Source of the DNA: Gemmatimonadota bacterium
Lineage (GTDB): Bacteria > Gemmatimonadota > Gemmatimonadetes > Longimicrobiales > Gaopeijiaceae
Length of the DNA: 64,000 nucleotides
Direction: 5' to 3'
NCBI GenBank assembly: GCA_021295835.1
Contig: JAGWBP010000015.1
Coordinates: 3,816 to 67,815 of the forward strand
The translations under genes and the position numbers were made by a program. Under the pieces are notes generated by a model that was not told the DNA's origin, searched no databases, and saw only the letters and a program-made list of their open reading frames with translations. Shown piece by piece: positions 15,938 through 24,666 of this stretch; the stretch's first letter is position 1, and each line of letters starts with the position of its first letter.

Positions 15938-18019
15938 ATGGCGGCAGGTGGCTTGCAGAGATCGTTCGCGTCCCGGGTCCTCCGCCTCGGTTGGCTCGCC
16001 GGGCTCCTGCTCGGAGGCGGGGGACTGGGGTTCGCGCTCGGCGCGTGGCGAAACCTCTGCGTCGACTGTCCGTCGATCGCCCAGATCTACACCTACGAGC
16101 CGCAGCAGACGAGCAAGATCTACGCGCGCGACTCCGTCCTGGTGCGGGAAATCGGGCTGGAGCGGCGTACTCCCGTCTCGCTCGTGAGCCTTCCGGAGTA
16201 CGTGCCGCAGGCGTTCATTGCCACCGAGGACCGGCGCTTCTACTCGCACAACGGGCTCGACTGGCGGGGAATCGCCCGTGCGGTCCTGGAGGCGGCCAGG
16301 ACCCGGTCCCTCTCCGGCGCCGGGGGCAGCACGATTACGCAGCAGCTTGCCCGCAACATGTTCACCGACCGGATCGGCTTCGAGAAGCGGATTGTCCGCA
16401 AGCTCAAGGAGTGGCAGGTAGCGCTCGCCATCGAAAGGGCGTACTCGAAGGACCAGATCATCGAGGCGTACATGAACCAGATCGTGTATGCGCACGGTTG
16501 GTACGGGCTGCAGACCGCCTCGCGGAACTACTTCGGCAAGAACTCGATCGACATGAGCCCCGCCGAAGCTGCGCTCCTGGCGGCGATTGCGAATTACCCC
16601 GAGCGGTACAGTCCCCTGAACAACCCGGACGCCGCGCTCGCGCGCCGCGACCTCGTGCTGGACCTCATGGCGCGGGAGGGGTACCTCACGCCCGAGGAAG
16701 CCGCGCTCTGGCAGGCCGAGCCGGTCCCGCTGGAGCGCGCCCGCAGCGTCACGGTGCGCGCGCCGTACTTCGTCGAGTGGGTGCGTAGCATACTCGACGA
16801 CCGCTTCGGAGGGATGCTCTACACGCACGGCCTCAGGGTCTACACCACCCTCGATCTTGGCATGCAGGCCGCCGCGCAGGAGGCGATGGAGGCTGGCTGG
16901 CGAAGCATCGAGGAGCGCCCCGGCTTCCGGCACCCCACCTACGAGGAGGTCGCGCAGTTGGACGCTGGCCCCGACCTGTCCGAGATCCCCTACGTGCAGG
17001 GCATGTTCATCGCGGCCGACCCCGCCACCGGCGAGGTGCGAGCGATGCTGGGGGGACGCGACCACAGGCACTCGAAGTTCAACCGGGCCATTTCGGCGAC
17101 GCGACAGGCCGGATCCTCCTTCAAGCCCTTCGTCTACGCGGCCGCGCTCGCAAGCGGCATCCCCGCCTCGGAGATAATTCTGGACGGCCCGGTCGTGCTC
17201 GACCAGGTGGACGGCTCGACCTGGGCCCCTACCAACTACGAGGACGAGTTCCTGGGTCCCGTCACGATTCGCCGTGCGCTCGCCAATTCGATCAACATGG
17301 TGGCGATCAAGCTCGGCATGCAGGTCGGCATGGAGTCGGTGGCGCAGATGGCTCGGCGGCTCGGCATTCGCACCGAGGTCGAGCGCTACCCGTCCACCGC
17401 GATCGGGGCGGCCGAGGTCATTCCAGTCGAAATGCTGGAGGCCTACTCGACCTTCGCCAACCTGGGAACGAGGGTGCGGCCCTTCCCCATCGCAAGGGTC
17501 GAGAGCGCCGAGGGAGAGGTGCTCTGGGAACCCGCGCGAGCGAGCGTCCGCGCCCTGGACCCGCTGGTGGCGAGACTCACGGTCTCGCTCCTCGAGGACG
17601 TGGTTGCCGCCGGTACGGGCCATCATGCGATCAGGGTGGTCGCGGGCCTGCCGGACCGCGTGCCTGCAGCGGGCAAGACCGGCACCACCAACGAGGGCCG
17701 CAACGTTTGGTTCATGGGATTCACCCCCAACTTGGCCGCAGGCGTCTGGTTCGGGATGGACACGCCCCTGCCGATCGTCGCCCGCGCCACTGGGGGCGGC
17801 CTTGCCGCGCCTGTGTGGGGAAGGTTCATGAAGCGCGTCTACGACGAGGAGGATCCACTGCTCGCCACCCCCGATCCCTGGCCCATTCCCGAGGGTCTCG
17901 TGACTCGCCGGGTCGACAACCGCACAGGGCTGCTGGCGTCGCGGTGGTGTCCGCCCGAGGACGCCTACCAGGAGCTCTACCTGCCGGGCACCGAGCCCAC
18001 GAGCCTCTGCGATCGGTAG
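15938..18019 (+). CDS. Class A penicillin-binding protein 1A
   Basis: About 693 residues: a short cytoplasmic stretch, one N-terminal membrane anchor (LAGLLLGGGGLGFALGA), a GT51 transglycosylase with EDRRFYSHNGLDW and GSTITQQLARN, then a transpeptidase domain with the SxxK motif in AGSSFKPF, SxN in ANSINM and KTG in AGKTGTTNEGRN. It polymerises and cross-links peptidoglycan in the periplasm. I placed the start at the ATG at 15938; an in-frame GTG at 15896 would add 14 residues, and neither has a strong ribosome site. It is followed after 35 bp by a DUF3343 gene. Confidence 0.92.
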   Translation: MAAGGLQRSFASRVLRLGWLAGLLLGGGGLGFALGAWRNLCVDCPSIAQIYTYEPQQTSKIYARDSVLVREIGLERRTPVSLVSLPEYVPQAFIATEDRRFYSHNGLDWRGIARAVLEAARTRSLSGAGGSTITQQLARNMFTDRIGFEKRIVRKLKEWQVALAIERAYSKDQIIEAYMNQIVYAHGWYGLQTASRNYFGKNSIDMSPAEAALLAAIANYPERYSPLNNPDAALARRDLVLDLMAREGYLTPEEAALWQAEPVPLERARSVTVRAPYFVEWVRSILDDRFGGMLYTHGLRVYTTLDLGMQAAAQEAMEAGWRSIEERPGFRHPTYEEVAQLDAGPDLSEIPYVQGMFIAADPATGEVRAMLGGRDHRHSKFNRAISATRQAGSSFKPFVYAAALASGIPASEIILDGPVVLDQVDGSTWAPTNYEDEFLGPVTIRRALANSINMVAIKLGMQVGMESVAQMARRLGIRTEVERYPSTAIGAAEVIPVEMLEAYSTFANLGTRVRPFPIARVESAEGEVLWEPARASVRALDPLVARLTVSLLEDVVAAGTGHHAIRVVAGLPDRVPAAGKTGTTNEGRNVWFMGFTPNLAAGVWFGMDTPLPIVARATGGGLAAPVWGRFMKRVYDEEDPLLATPDPWPIPEGLVTRRVDNRTGLLASRWCPPEDAYQELYLPGTEPTSLCDR

Positions 18020-18054
18020 CAACCACTCACCAGCCAACCCGAGCCCCGACGAGC

Positions 18055-18288
18055 ATGACCGAAGAAAGCCAGACCCGCACCTTCGTCTTCGAGACCACCC
18101 ACCACGCCATGTGGGCCGAGGATGTGGCCCGCGACCGGTCGATAGCTGCCGAAGTGGTCCCCGCCCCTCCGGACGGAGGGGCGCGCTGCGGCGTGGCGCT
18201 TCGCACATCCGCAGACCGCGCCGACGAGCTCGCCCAGGCCTTCGACGAGGAGAATATCCACTACACGATCCTAGCAGTCCGTGGATAA
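18055..18288 (+). CDS. DUF3343 (putative Se/S-carrier-like) small protein
   Basis: 77 residues. The pattern FVFETTHHAMWAEDV, then AAEVVPAPPDGGARCGVALRT with a conserved cysteine after the proline-rich turn, and a C-terminal ENIHYTIL strand match the DUF3343 family, which has been proposed to carry sulfur or selenium; that role is not established here. The stop codon and the last residues (AVRG) lie inside a copy of the dispersed repeat starting at 18271, so the native C-terminus may have been replaced. No TusA, selD or cysteine desulfurase gene is nearby. Confidence 0.75.
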   Translation: MTEESQTRTFVFETTHHAMWAEDVARDRSIAAEVVPAPPDGGARCGVALRTSADRADELAQAFDEENIHYTILAVRG

Positions 18289-18338
18289 TCTCGCGCGAGC
18301 ACCGAGAGGGGCGAAGCGCACCGCTGGCAAGGCGCGAC
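18271..18338 (+). repeat. Dispersed repeat, right-arm copy
   Basis: CTAGCAGTCCGTGGATAATC followed by CTCGCGCGAGCACCGAGAG and GCTGGCAAGGCGCGAC matches the right arm of the 3957-4204 element (read on its minus strand) and the copy at 58806. It overlaps the end of the DUF3343 gene and supplies its TAA stop. The rest of the gap up to 18446 has no recognisable gene. Confidence 0.75.
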
Positions 18339-18446
18339 ATGCCCCACATCGTTAGTCGCTGCATGCTCGCCGCTCCTCCACACCACCTCGATCAGCGGAG
18401 CGGGGACGTTCACCTCGACGTGCCGGGTGGGCCAGCCTCCGCGCGG

Positions 18447-18842
18447 TCAGCCGATCACCAGCTCCAGCAGCTCGCCCGGGAAGACCGACATCGTCTCGGT
18501 GAGCACCTCGTCGCCCGCCAGAAACTTGATCCGCAGCCGGATGTACGAGAAGGGCCAGTCGAATTTGAGGGTGGCCCGGCTGTGGCCGCCCACCACCCCA
18601 ACCTTGCGGCTGCTGCCTCCGGAGGCGGAGGCGTAGACGGTGGCCTGGTTGAAGTTCTGGTTGCGGACCAGGAGCTCGATCTCGCGACGCTCAAATTGGG
18701 CCTCCCGGGCGAGCGGGTTCTCGCTGCGGGCGGTGATAAGGAAGCAGCCGAGCGAGACGACCGATGCCGCGGCAGCCACCGCGGCCATTGCGCGAGACAG
18801 CCAAGGGGAGCGGCGGCGGATGTGCGTCACCAACTGAACCAC
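18447..18842 (-). CDS. Conserved hypothetical envelope protein
   Basis: 131 residues. A basic start (THIRRRSPWLSR) precedes a hydrophobic segment, AMAAVAAAASVVSLGCF, which could be a signal anchor or lipoprotein signal (SLGC). The mature part is beta-rich: IELLVRNQNFNQATVYAS, then a strand-rich stretch ending in GELLELVIG, similar to small Gemmatimonadota envelope proteins of unknown function. GTG start close to GGAGGAG; a TTG or GTG three to four codons further in is an alternative. It follows the repeat and precedes gltA on the opposite side. Confidence 0.55.
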   Translation of the reverse strand: MVQLVTHIRRRSPWLSRAMAAVAAAASVVSLGCFLITARSENPLAREAQFERREIELLVRNQNFNQATVYASASGGSSRKVGVVGGHSRATLKFDWPFSYIRLRIKFLAGDEVLTETMSVFPGELLELVIG

Positions 18843-18870
18843 TCTCCTCCGGGAAGCCCCGACCCCACTG

Positions 18871-20175
18871 TCACCCGCGTTCGTCGATCCCCACGAAGTC
18901 CCGACGCGGACTCCCCCGGAAGACCTGTCGGGGCCGGGCGATCTTCTGCTCGCGGTCCTGGATCATCTCCTCCCACTGCGCCAGCCATCCGACCGTGCGT
19001 GGGATCGCGAAGAGGACCGGGAAGAGCTCGACCGGAAATCCCATCGCCTGGTAGATGAGGCCGGAATAGAAATCCACATTCGGGTAGAGGTTGCGCTTGA
19101 CGAAGTACTCCTCCTGGAGCGCAACCTTCTCCAGCTCCAGGGCGATGTCGAGGAGCGGGTTGCGCCCGGTGACGGCGAAGACGTCGTCGGCGGCCCGCTT
19201 GATGATCGTGGCCCTGGGATCGTAGGCCTTGTAGACGCGGTGGCCGAAGCCCATCAGCCTCCGTTCGCCCCGCCGCACGCTCTCCATGAAGGCGGGGATG
19301 TTGTCCGTGCTCCCGATCTCCACGAGCATCCTGAGCACGGCCTCGTTCGCACCCCCGTGGAGCGGTCCGTAGAGCGCCGCCATCGCCCCTGCAATCGCCG
19401 AGAAGGGGTCCACGCGCGACGACCCGATGACGCGCATGGCCGTGGTGGAGCAGTTCTGCTCGTGATCGGCGTGCAGGATGAAGAGGATGTCCAACGCACG
19501 CGTCAGCGCGGGCGGAGGGGTGTAGTCGCCACCACCGATCCTAAAGAGCATGTTCAGGAAGTTCTCGGCGTACGAGAGCCCATTGTCGGGGTAGACGTAC
19601 GGCAGCCCCTTGTGGTGCCTGTAGGCGAAGGCCGCCAACGTCGGCATCTTGGCGATCAGCCGGACGATCTGCGCGCGCCGCACCTCGGGGTCGTCCACGC
19701 GCTTGGCCTCTGGGTAGAAGGTCGAGAGAGCCGCCACGGTGGAGATCATCATCCCCATGGCGTGGGCGTCGTACCGAAAGCCCTGCAGGATGGTGAGCAG
19801 GTTATTGTGCACATAGGTGTGGCGCGTAACCCGGCCGACGAAGTCGTCGAGCTCGGTGCGGGTCGGGAGCTCTCCGTCGAGAATGAGGGAGCAAACCTCC
19901 AGGAAGGTCGACTTCTCGGCGAGCTGCTCGATCGGGTAGCCCCTATACTCGAGCACCCCCTGGCCACCCTTCACGTCGGTAATGCGGCTCGTCGTGAAGG
20001 CCGTGTTGGTGAAGCCGGGATCGTACGTCATCATCCCGAAGTCGCCGTCGTTGACTCGGATCTGCCGCAGGTCGATCGCTCGCACGACATCGCCGTCCAG
20101 GACATCCACTTCGTACCGGCGTCCGGTGCGGTTGTCGGTGATCGTCAGGGTGTCGCGGGGGTCTGTGGCGGACAT
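18871..20175 (-). CDS. gltA: Citrate synthase, type I
   Basis: Condenses acetyl-CoA and oxaloacetate into citrate at the entry of the TCA cycle. The 434-residue chain has the catalytic stretches HADHEQNCSTTAMR, GPLHGGANEAV and GFGHRVYKAYDPRA; the N-terminal strands (LTITDNRTGRRYEVDV) are those of the larger hexameric type I enzyme. ATG start with GGAG upstream. Aconitase, the next TCA step, is encoded about 900 bp away on the other strand. Confidence 0.96.
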   Translation of the reverse strand: MSATDPRDTLTITDNRTGRRYEVDVLDGDVVRAIDLRQIRVNDGDFGMMTYDPGFTNTAFTTSRITDVKGGQGVLEYRGYPIEQLAEKSTFLEVCSLILDGELPTRTELDDFVGRVTRHTYVHNNLLTILQGFRYDAHAMGMMISTVAALSTFYPEAKRVDDPEVRRAQIVRLIAKMPTLAAFAYRHHKGLPYVYPDNGLSYAENFLNMLFRIGGGDYTPPPALTRALDILFILHADHEQNCSTTAMRVIGSSRVDPFSAIAGAMAALYGPLHGGANEAVLRMLVEIGSTDNIPAFMESVRRGERRLMGFGHRVYKAYDPRATIIKRAADDVFAVTGRNPLLDIALELEKVALQEEYFVKRNLYPNVDFYSGLIYQAMGFPVELFPVLFAIPRTVGWLAQWEEMIQDREQKIARPRQVFRGSPRRDFVGIDERG

Positions 20176-20263
20176 CCGTTCTCCAGCTATTCGGCGTACT
20201 CTAAGGCGGCCGCGGGCTCGGCGAGTCGATGCCTGCGCCGAACGGCGCGGTCCGGGGCAGGCG

Positions 20264-20290
20264 CTAGCTATCTATAGTATCTAGATAACG
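20264..20290 (-). promoter_or_regulatory. AT-rich self-complementary site upstream of gltA
   Basis: The stretch around GCTAGCTATCTATAGTATC contains two direct TATCTA copies and the palindrome TATCTAGATA in a strongly GC-rich surround, about 90 bp upstream of the gltA start. It could hold the -10 region and an operator. No -35 box stands out. Confidence 0.3.
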
Positions 20291-20330
20291 GGCTCGGCGG
20301 TGAAGGGCGCACGCCCTTGCCGGGGACTCG

Positions 20331-20810
20331 CTATCCTGGGTTCCGCTGCCCTGGGTCCATGGTCTCGTAGACGGTGTGGTTCCCGTTGCCGTCGAAGGCG
20401 ATCACCTCGTAAGGCTGCGGACGCGGGCCTTCCATGCCCGGCGACCCGATCGGCATCCCCGGCACGGCAATTCCGCGCACTGTCGGCGCCTCCCTGAGGA
20501 ACTTGGCGATCACCTCGGCGGGGACATGGCCCTCGACGATGTAGTCGCCCACGACCGCCGTATGACAGGAGGCGAGGCGAGGCGGCACCCCCAGCCGCTC
20601 CTTGACCGGCCCCAGGCCGTCCACGTCTTCGACCGTCACCACGAATCCCGCCGCCCTAATGTGGTCGACCCACTTCGAGCAGCAGCCGCACGTCGGCGAC
20701 TTGTAGACATGCAACTCCGCCACCGTCGCCGAATCGGAAGGGCCGGGCGACATCGTCGCCAACGCGCCCCCTAGCACCAGCACTCCCGCCCCAATCATCC
20801 GCCTGCTCAT
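20331..20810 (-). CDS. DUF411 metal-binding secreted protein
   Basis: 159 residues. The start is the ATG at 20808-20810 with a near-perfect AGGAGG. A signal peptide (MSRRMIGAGVLVLGGALAT) precedes the DUF411 core: YKSPTCGCCSKWVDHI with a CxCC metal/thiol motif, VEDVDGLGPVKERLGVPP, CHTAVVGDYIVEGHVPAEVI and GIAVPGMPIGSPGME. The family is associated with copper and other metal handling in the periplasm. It ends with PYEVIAFDGNGNHTVYE. Stand-alone gene; upstream lies tRNA-Leu. Confidence 0.88.
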   Translation of the reverse strand: MSRRMIGAGVLVLGGALATMSPGPSDSATVAELHVYKSPTCGCCSKWVDHIRAAGFVVTVEDVDGLGPVKERLGVPPRLASCHTAVVGDYIVEGHVPAEVIAKFLREAPTVRGIAVPGMPIGSPGMEGPRPQPYEVIAFDGNGNHTVYETMDPGQRNPG

Positions 20811-20854
20811 CGCCGTCCTCCTGTAGGTGCGCATTCCGCGCCCGAGCGGCCCAG

Positions 20855-20938
20855 TGCCGAGGGAGGGACTCGAACCCTCACGCCCGCAAGGACAAAGGTT
20901 TTTGAGACCTTCGCGTCTACCGATTCCGCCACCTCGGC
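20855..20938 (-). tRNA. tRNA-Leu (anticodon CAA)
   Basis: On the minus strand the gene starts GCCGAGGTGGCGGAATCGG and ends CCTCGGCA; the 7-bp acceptor stem GCCGAGG/CCTCGGC is perfect and A is the discriminator. The anticodon arm is AAGGT-CTCAAAA-ACCTT, giving CAA at positions 34-36. A long variable arm (about TTGTCCTTGCGGGCG region) and TTCGAGTCC T-loop are class II tRNA-Leu features. CCA is not encoded. 84 nt. Confidence 0.95.
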
Positions 20939-21056
20939 CGCACCGCCGGACACCAGGTTGGAAGTTGATTCTACCGTGGTCGGGTCCCAAGGTGAAGAGA
21001 CCGGCGCAAGGCGCTACCTTGACTGGGCCGTCTTCCCATCCCCCCAGCAGCCCGCC

Positions 21057-23816
21057 ATGTCAGACCAGATACGCGACCCCTTCGGCGCTCTCGCCACGAT
21101 CGACCTCCCGGAGGGGCGGAGCTCGCTCTACCGGATCGCCGTCCTCGAGCGCGAGGGGCTGTGCACTCTGGACCGCCTCCCCTTCTCGATCCGCATCCTC
21201 CTCGAGAACGTGCTCCGGGGAGCGGGCACCAGCGGGCGGGTGCAGGCGGGGGATGTCGCCGCCGCCGCCGCCTGGAGTCCGACCCGCGCCGGGGCCGACC
21301 TCCCCTTCATGCCCTCCAGGGTGCTCCTGCAGGACTTCACCGGTGTGCCAGCGATCGTGGACCTGGCATCGATGCGGGACGGCATTCGCGCGATGGGGGG
21401 CGACCCGATGCGCATCAACCCCCAGGTCCCCGCCGACCTTGTGATCGACCACTCCGTGCAGGTCGACCACTTCGGGAGCGCCCACGCCTTCGAGCGAAAC
21501 GTCGCCCACGAGTACGAGCGCAACCGGGAGCGGTACTCGCTCCTCCGCTGGGCACAGGAGGCCTTTGCGAACTACAACGTCGTGCCCCCCGGGACCGGGA
21601 TCGTGCACCAGGTCAATCTGGAGTACCTCGCCTCGGTGGTCCATCGGCGCGAGCACGGCGGGAGGTGGCTGGCCTTCCCCGACACTGTGGTCGGCACGGA
21701 CTCGCACACCACGATGGTCAACGGACTGGGCGTGCTCGGGTGGGGGGTCGGCGGGATCGAGGCCGAGGCGGTGCTCCTTGGCCAGCCCTACTACATGCTC
21801 CTGCCCGAGGTCGTGGGGGTGAGGCTCGTGGGCGCGCTCCGGGAGGGTGCCACCGCGACCGATCTGGTGCTCCGAGTGACGGAGCTGCTCCGGGAGCACG
21901 GTGTGGTGGGCAGCTTCGTCGAGTACTACGGCGCGGGACTCTCCGGTCTGGCACTCCCCGACAAGGCCACGCTGGCCAATATGTCGCCCGAGTACGGGGC
22001 GACGGTCGGGTTCTTTCCGGTGGACGACGAGACGCTCGCCTACCTGCGGGGCACCGGGCGAAGCGCCGAGGAGGTGGAACGGGTCGAGCGCGTCTGCAAG
22101 GAGCAAGGACTCTTCCGCACCGACGAGACGCCTGACCCGGAGTACACCTCGACGGTGGAGCTGGATCTGGGGACGGTCGAGCCGAGCGTGGCCGGACCGA
22201 GGCGTCCGCAGGACAGGATCGACCTGGGCGAGCTGAAGAGTGCCTTCGGGCGCGATCTGCCAACGCTGGTTCCGTCGGGATTCTCGCTGAATGGCAGCTC
22301 CGCCGCCCCAGAGGGCACCCCACCGAATCGGCGCACCGTCAGGATCGAGATCGAGGGCCGTGGCTGCGAGATCTCCGACGGCACCGTGGTGGTGGCGGCG
22401 ATCACGAGCTGCACGAACACTTCGAATCCATCGGTGATGGTCGGTGCCGGGCTGATGGCGAAGAAGGCGCGCGCCCTAGGACTCGAGGTCGCCCCCTGGG
22501 TGAAGACGAGTCTGGCGCCGGGGTCGCAGGTTGTGACCGACTACCTGGACGCTGCCGGGCTGACGCCCTACCTGGAGGAGCTCCGCTTCCACCTTGTCGG
22601 ATATGGCTGCACAACCTGCATCGGGAATAGCGGCCCCCTCCCAGGAGCTATCGCCGATGCAGTCTCCGAGCACGGGCTGGTGGTGGCTTCGGTCCTCTCG
22701 GGGAATCGCAACTACGAGGCCCGCATCCACTCGCTGGTGCGAGCCAACTACCTGGGCTCGCCGATGCTGGTGGTCGCCTTCGCGCTCGCCGGGCGCGTCG
22801 ACATCGACCTGGGAAGCGAGCCGCTGGGGCGGACGGCCGAGGGGCGGCCCGTCTTCCTGGCCGATATCTGGCCCTCGGCGGGCGAGATCCGGGACACAGT
22901 GTCCGAGGCGCTGAAGCCCCAGATGTTCAGCGAGCGCTACGGGCGGGTATTCGACGGCGACTCGCACTGGCGGGCCCTGCCGCTCCCCGACAAGGGTAGC
23001 CTGTACGATTGGGATCCGAACTCCACATACATCCGCAACCCACCCTTCTTCGAGGAGATGACCTCCGAGCCGCCCCCGCCCGCCGACATCCGGGGAGCCC
23101 GCGCACTGGCGCTCCTGGGCCATACGGTGACGACGGACCACATCTCGCCCGCCGGCGCGATCCCGCCGGGAGAGCCCGCCGGACGGTGGCTGCAGGAGAG
23201 CGGGGTGGCGCCGATCCGCTTCAACACCTTCGGCTCCAGGCGCGGCAACCACGAGGTGATGCTGCGCGGCACCTTCGGCAATGTGCGACTTCGCAACCTA
23301 ATGCTCGATGGCCGGGAGGGCGGCTACACGGTGCATCTGCCAAGCGGCGAAGAGACGACGATCTTCCAGGCTAGCGAGCGCTACCGGGCCTCGGGCACCC
23401 CGTTGGTGGTGATCGCCGGAGGGGAGTACGGGACCGGGAGCTCGCGCGACTGGGCGGCGAAGGGGACCTACCTGCTCGGCGTAAGGGCCGTGATCGCCGA
23501 GAGCTACGAGCGGATCCACCGCTCGAACCTGGTGGGGATGGGCGTGCTCCCGCTCCAGTTCGCCGAGGGCCAGGGTGCCCGGGAGCTCGGCCTGACCGGC
23601 TACGAGGAGTACGACATTGCTGGGATATCCGAGGGGCTGGAGCCCGGTCAGGAGCTGGCCGTGCGCGCGACTCGAAGCGACGGGTCGGTGGCGGAGTTCC
23701 ACGTCACGGCCCGCCTGGACTCCGAGGTCGATGTCGAGTACTACAGGAACGGCGGCATCCTGCACACGGTGCTTCGGGAGCTGGCGGCGCCAGTACCACC
23801 TCGCAGGCCTGCCTGA
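21057..23816 (+). CDS. acnA: Aconitate hydratase A
   Basis: Isomerises citrate to isocitrate with a [4Fe-4S] cluster. 919 residues, the usual size of AcnA/IRP-type enzymes. The cluster cysteines are in AITSCTNTSNPSVM and GYGCTTCIGNSGPL, and the swivel domain carries GSSRDWAAKG and the GEYGTG segment. DSHTTMVNGLGVLGWGVGGIEAE is also diagnostic. I chose the ATG at 21057; earlier in-frame codons run back toward the tRNA gene and match nothing. It converges on the 23931 gene across a 114-bp gap in which I see nothing else. Confidence 0.96.
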   Translation: MSDQIRDPFGALATIDLPEGRSSLYRIAVLEREGLCTLDRLPFSIRILLENVLRGAGTSGRVQAGDVAAAAAWSPTRAGADLPFMPSRVLLQDFTGVPAIVDLASMRDGIRAMGGDPMRINPQVPADLVIDHSVQVDHFGSAHAFERNVAHEYERNRERYSLLRWAQEAFANYNVVPPGTGIVHQVNLEYLASVVHRREHGGRWLAFPDTVVGTDSHTTMVNGLGVLGWGVGGIEAEAVLLGQPYYMLLPEVVGVRLVGALREGATATDLVLRVTELLREHGVVGSFVEYYGAGLSGLALPDKATLANMSPEYGATVGFFPVDDETLAYLRGTGRSAEEVERVERVCKEQGLFRTDETPDPEYTSTVELDLGTVEPSVAGPRRPQDRIDLGELKSAFGRDLPTLVPSGFSLNGSSAAPEGTPPNRRTVRIEIEGRGCEISDGTVVVAAITSCTNTSNPSVMVGAGLMAKKARALGLEVAPWVKTSLAPGSQVVTDYLDAAGLTPYLEELRFHLVGYGCTTCIGNSGPLPGAIADAVSEHGLVVASVLSGNRNYEARIHSLVRANYLGSPMLVVAFALAGRVDIDLGSEPLGRTAEGRPVFLADIWPSAGEIRDTVSEALKPQMFSERYGRVFDGDSHWRALPLPDKGSLYDWDPNSTYIRNPPFFEEMTSEPPPPADIRGARALALLGHTVTTDHISPAGAIPPGEPAGRWLQESGVAPIRFNTFGSRRGNHEVMLRGTFGNVRLRNLMLDGREGGYTVHLPSGEETTIFQASERYRASGTPLVVIAGGEYGTGSSRDWAAKGTYLLGVRAVIAESYERIHRSNLVGMGVLPLQFAEGQGARELGLTGYEEYDIAGISEGLEPGQELAVRATRSDGSVAEFHVTARLDSEVDVEYYRNGGILHTVLRELAAPVPPRRPA

Positions 23817-23930
23817 AGGCTCCGGGTCAGACGACCGGCACCCAGCGGAGGGCGCGGTCGGAAGGAACTAGTGCGGATTCTGCATCAGTTGCGTGGACAC
23901 GGATGCGTGTCTTCGTCGCAGCAGGACGGC

Positions 23931-24617
23931 CTATCGGTCCACTGGGTCCTGGTCGGCCCGAAGCGCCACCGGCGGCCCCAGCACCTCGCGTGCGACCACG
24001 AGACGCCTGAGCGTCGTAGGCGAGATGTAGGCTGCGAACGCCCCGTCTCCTGACGACACCCGCAGACTCCCAGGGGTCGGCACAGTGGCGATTCCGTCGC
24101 TCCCCGCCCGACGCCGGAGCGCCACCATGGCCGGGGTCGGCTCGTGGCGCGGTGTGTGCTGGCGAGCCGCTGCGGCGGTTGCGGGCGCGGGCACCGGACT
24201 CGTGGTCGGGGCTGTCGGGCGAACCCCCTGCGGCGAGGGCACCGTCGCGGGGTCTCGCCCCGGCTGGCGGCGGGGCTCCCAAGGGGGCGGCTCCAGCGGC
24301 ACGTTGTCGGGCGCGTCCGCCTTCTTGGCAGCCAACGGCCCGGCATCGGCGGCGTCCTCGGCCGGGACAGCCTTCGCGAGGGCCTCGCGCACCATCTGGC
24401 CTGCAGGCTTCACCACATCGTCGCCGAGCTGGCCCATCCGAAGGTCGCGGAAGACCTCCGCCAGCGGATCGCGGGGCCTCGGCGATTCCTGCGGCCTCGG
24501 CACTTCCTCTTGCTGCTCCTCGTCCGCTTCGGCCAGACGGGCCTTCTTCAGAAGCTTGCCGATCGCCTCCATGACCGCGATGACCAGGAAGATGACGGCG
24601 AGGAAGCGTAGATCCAT
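23931..24617 (-). CDS. Hypothetical membrane-anchored protein of the floA/nfeD operon
   Basis: 228 residues. A single N-terminal membrane segment (LRFLAVIFLVIAVMEAIGKLL) is followed by an acidic and then proline/alanine-rich low-complexity linker, and ends in a short conserved-looking helix, PTTLRRLVVAREVLGPPVALR. The architecture suggests a cytoplasmic tail tethered to the membrane. It is the last gene of the minus-strand group nfeD-floA-this gene (50-bp gap), so a role in membrane microdomains is possible but only inferred from position. Not a family I can name. Confidence 0.55.
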   Translation of the reverse strand: MDLRFLAVIFLVIAVMEAIGKLLKKARLAEADEEQQEEVPRPQESPRPRDPLAEVFRDLRMGQLGDDVVKPAGQMVREALAKAVPAEDAADAGPLAAKKADAPDNVPLEPPPWEPRRQPGRDPATVPSPQGVRPTAPTTSPVPAPATAAAARQHTPRHEPTPAMVALRRRAGSDGIATVPTPGSLRVSSGDGAFAAYISPTTLRRLVVAREVLGPPVALRADQDPVDR

Positions 24618-24666
24618 GTCAGTGTCAGCGCCGCTGGAATGCCGTGGTGCGCAAGGGCGGCCAGCC

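Noticed and set aside
15863..18364. Very long minus-strand open frame opposite the PBP1A gene (over 800 codons)
   Set aside because: It is an antisense frame kept open by the high third-position G+C of PBP1A; its translation is Arg/Gly/His-rich without domain motifs, whereas the plus frame has all GT51 and transpeptidase motifs.
23817..23930. Small gene between aconitase and the floA-operon partner
   Set aside because: Short open frames there have no ribosome site and no recognisable sequence; the region is a convergent gene junction.
24628..24645. Further copy of the dispersed repeat (GGAATGCCGTGG)
   Set aside because: Only about 12 bases match the left arm; too short to separate from chance.
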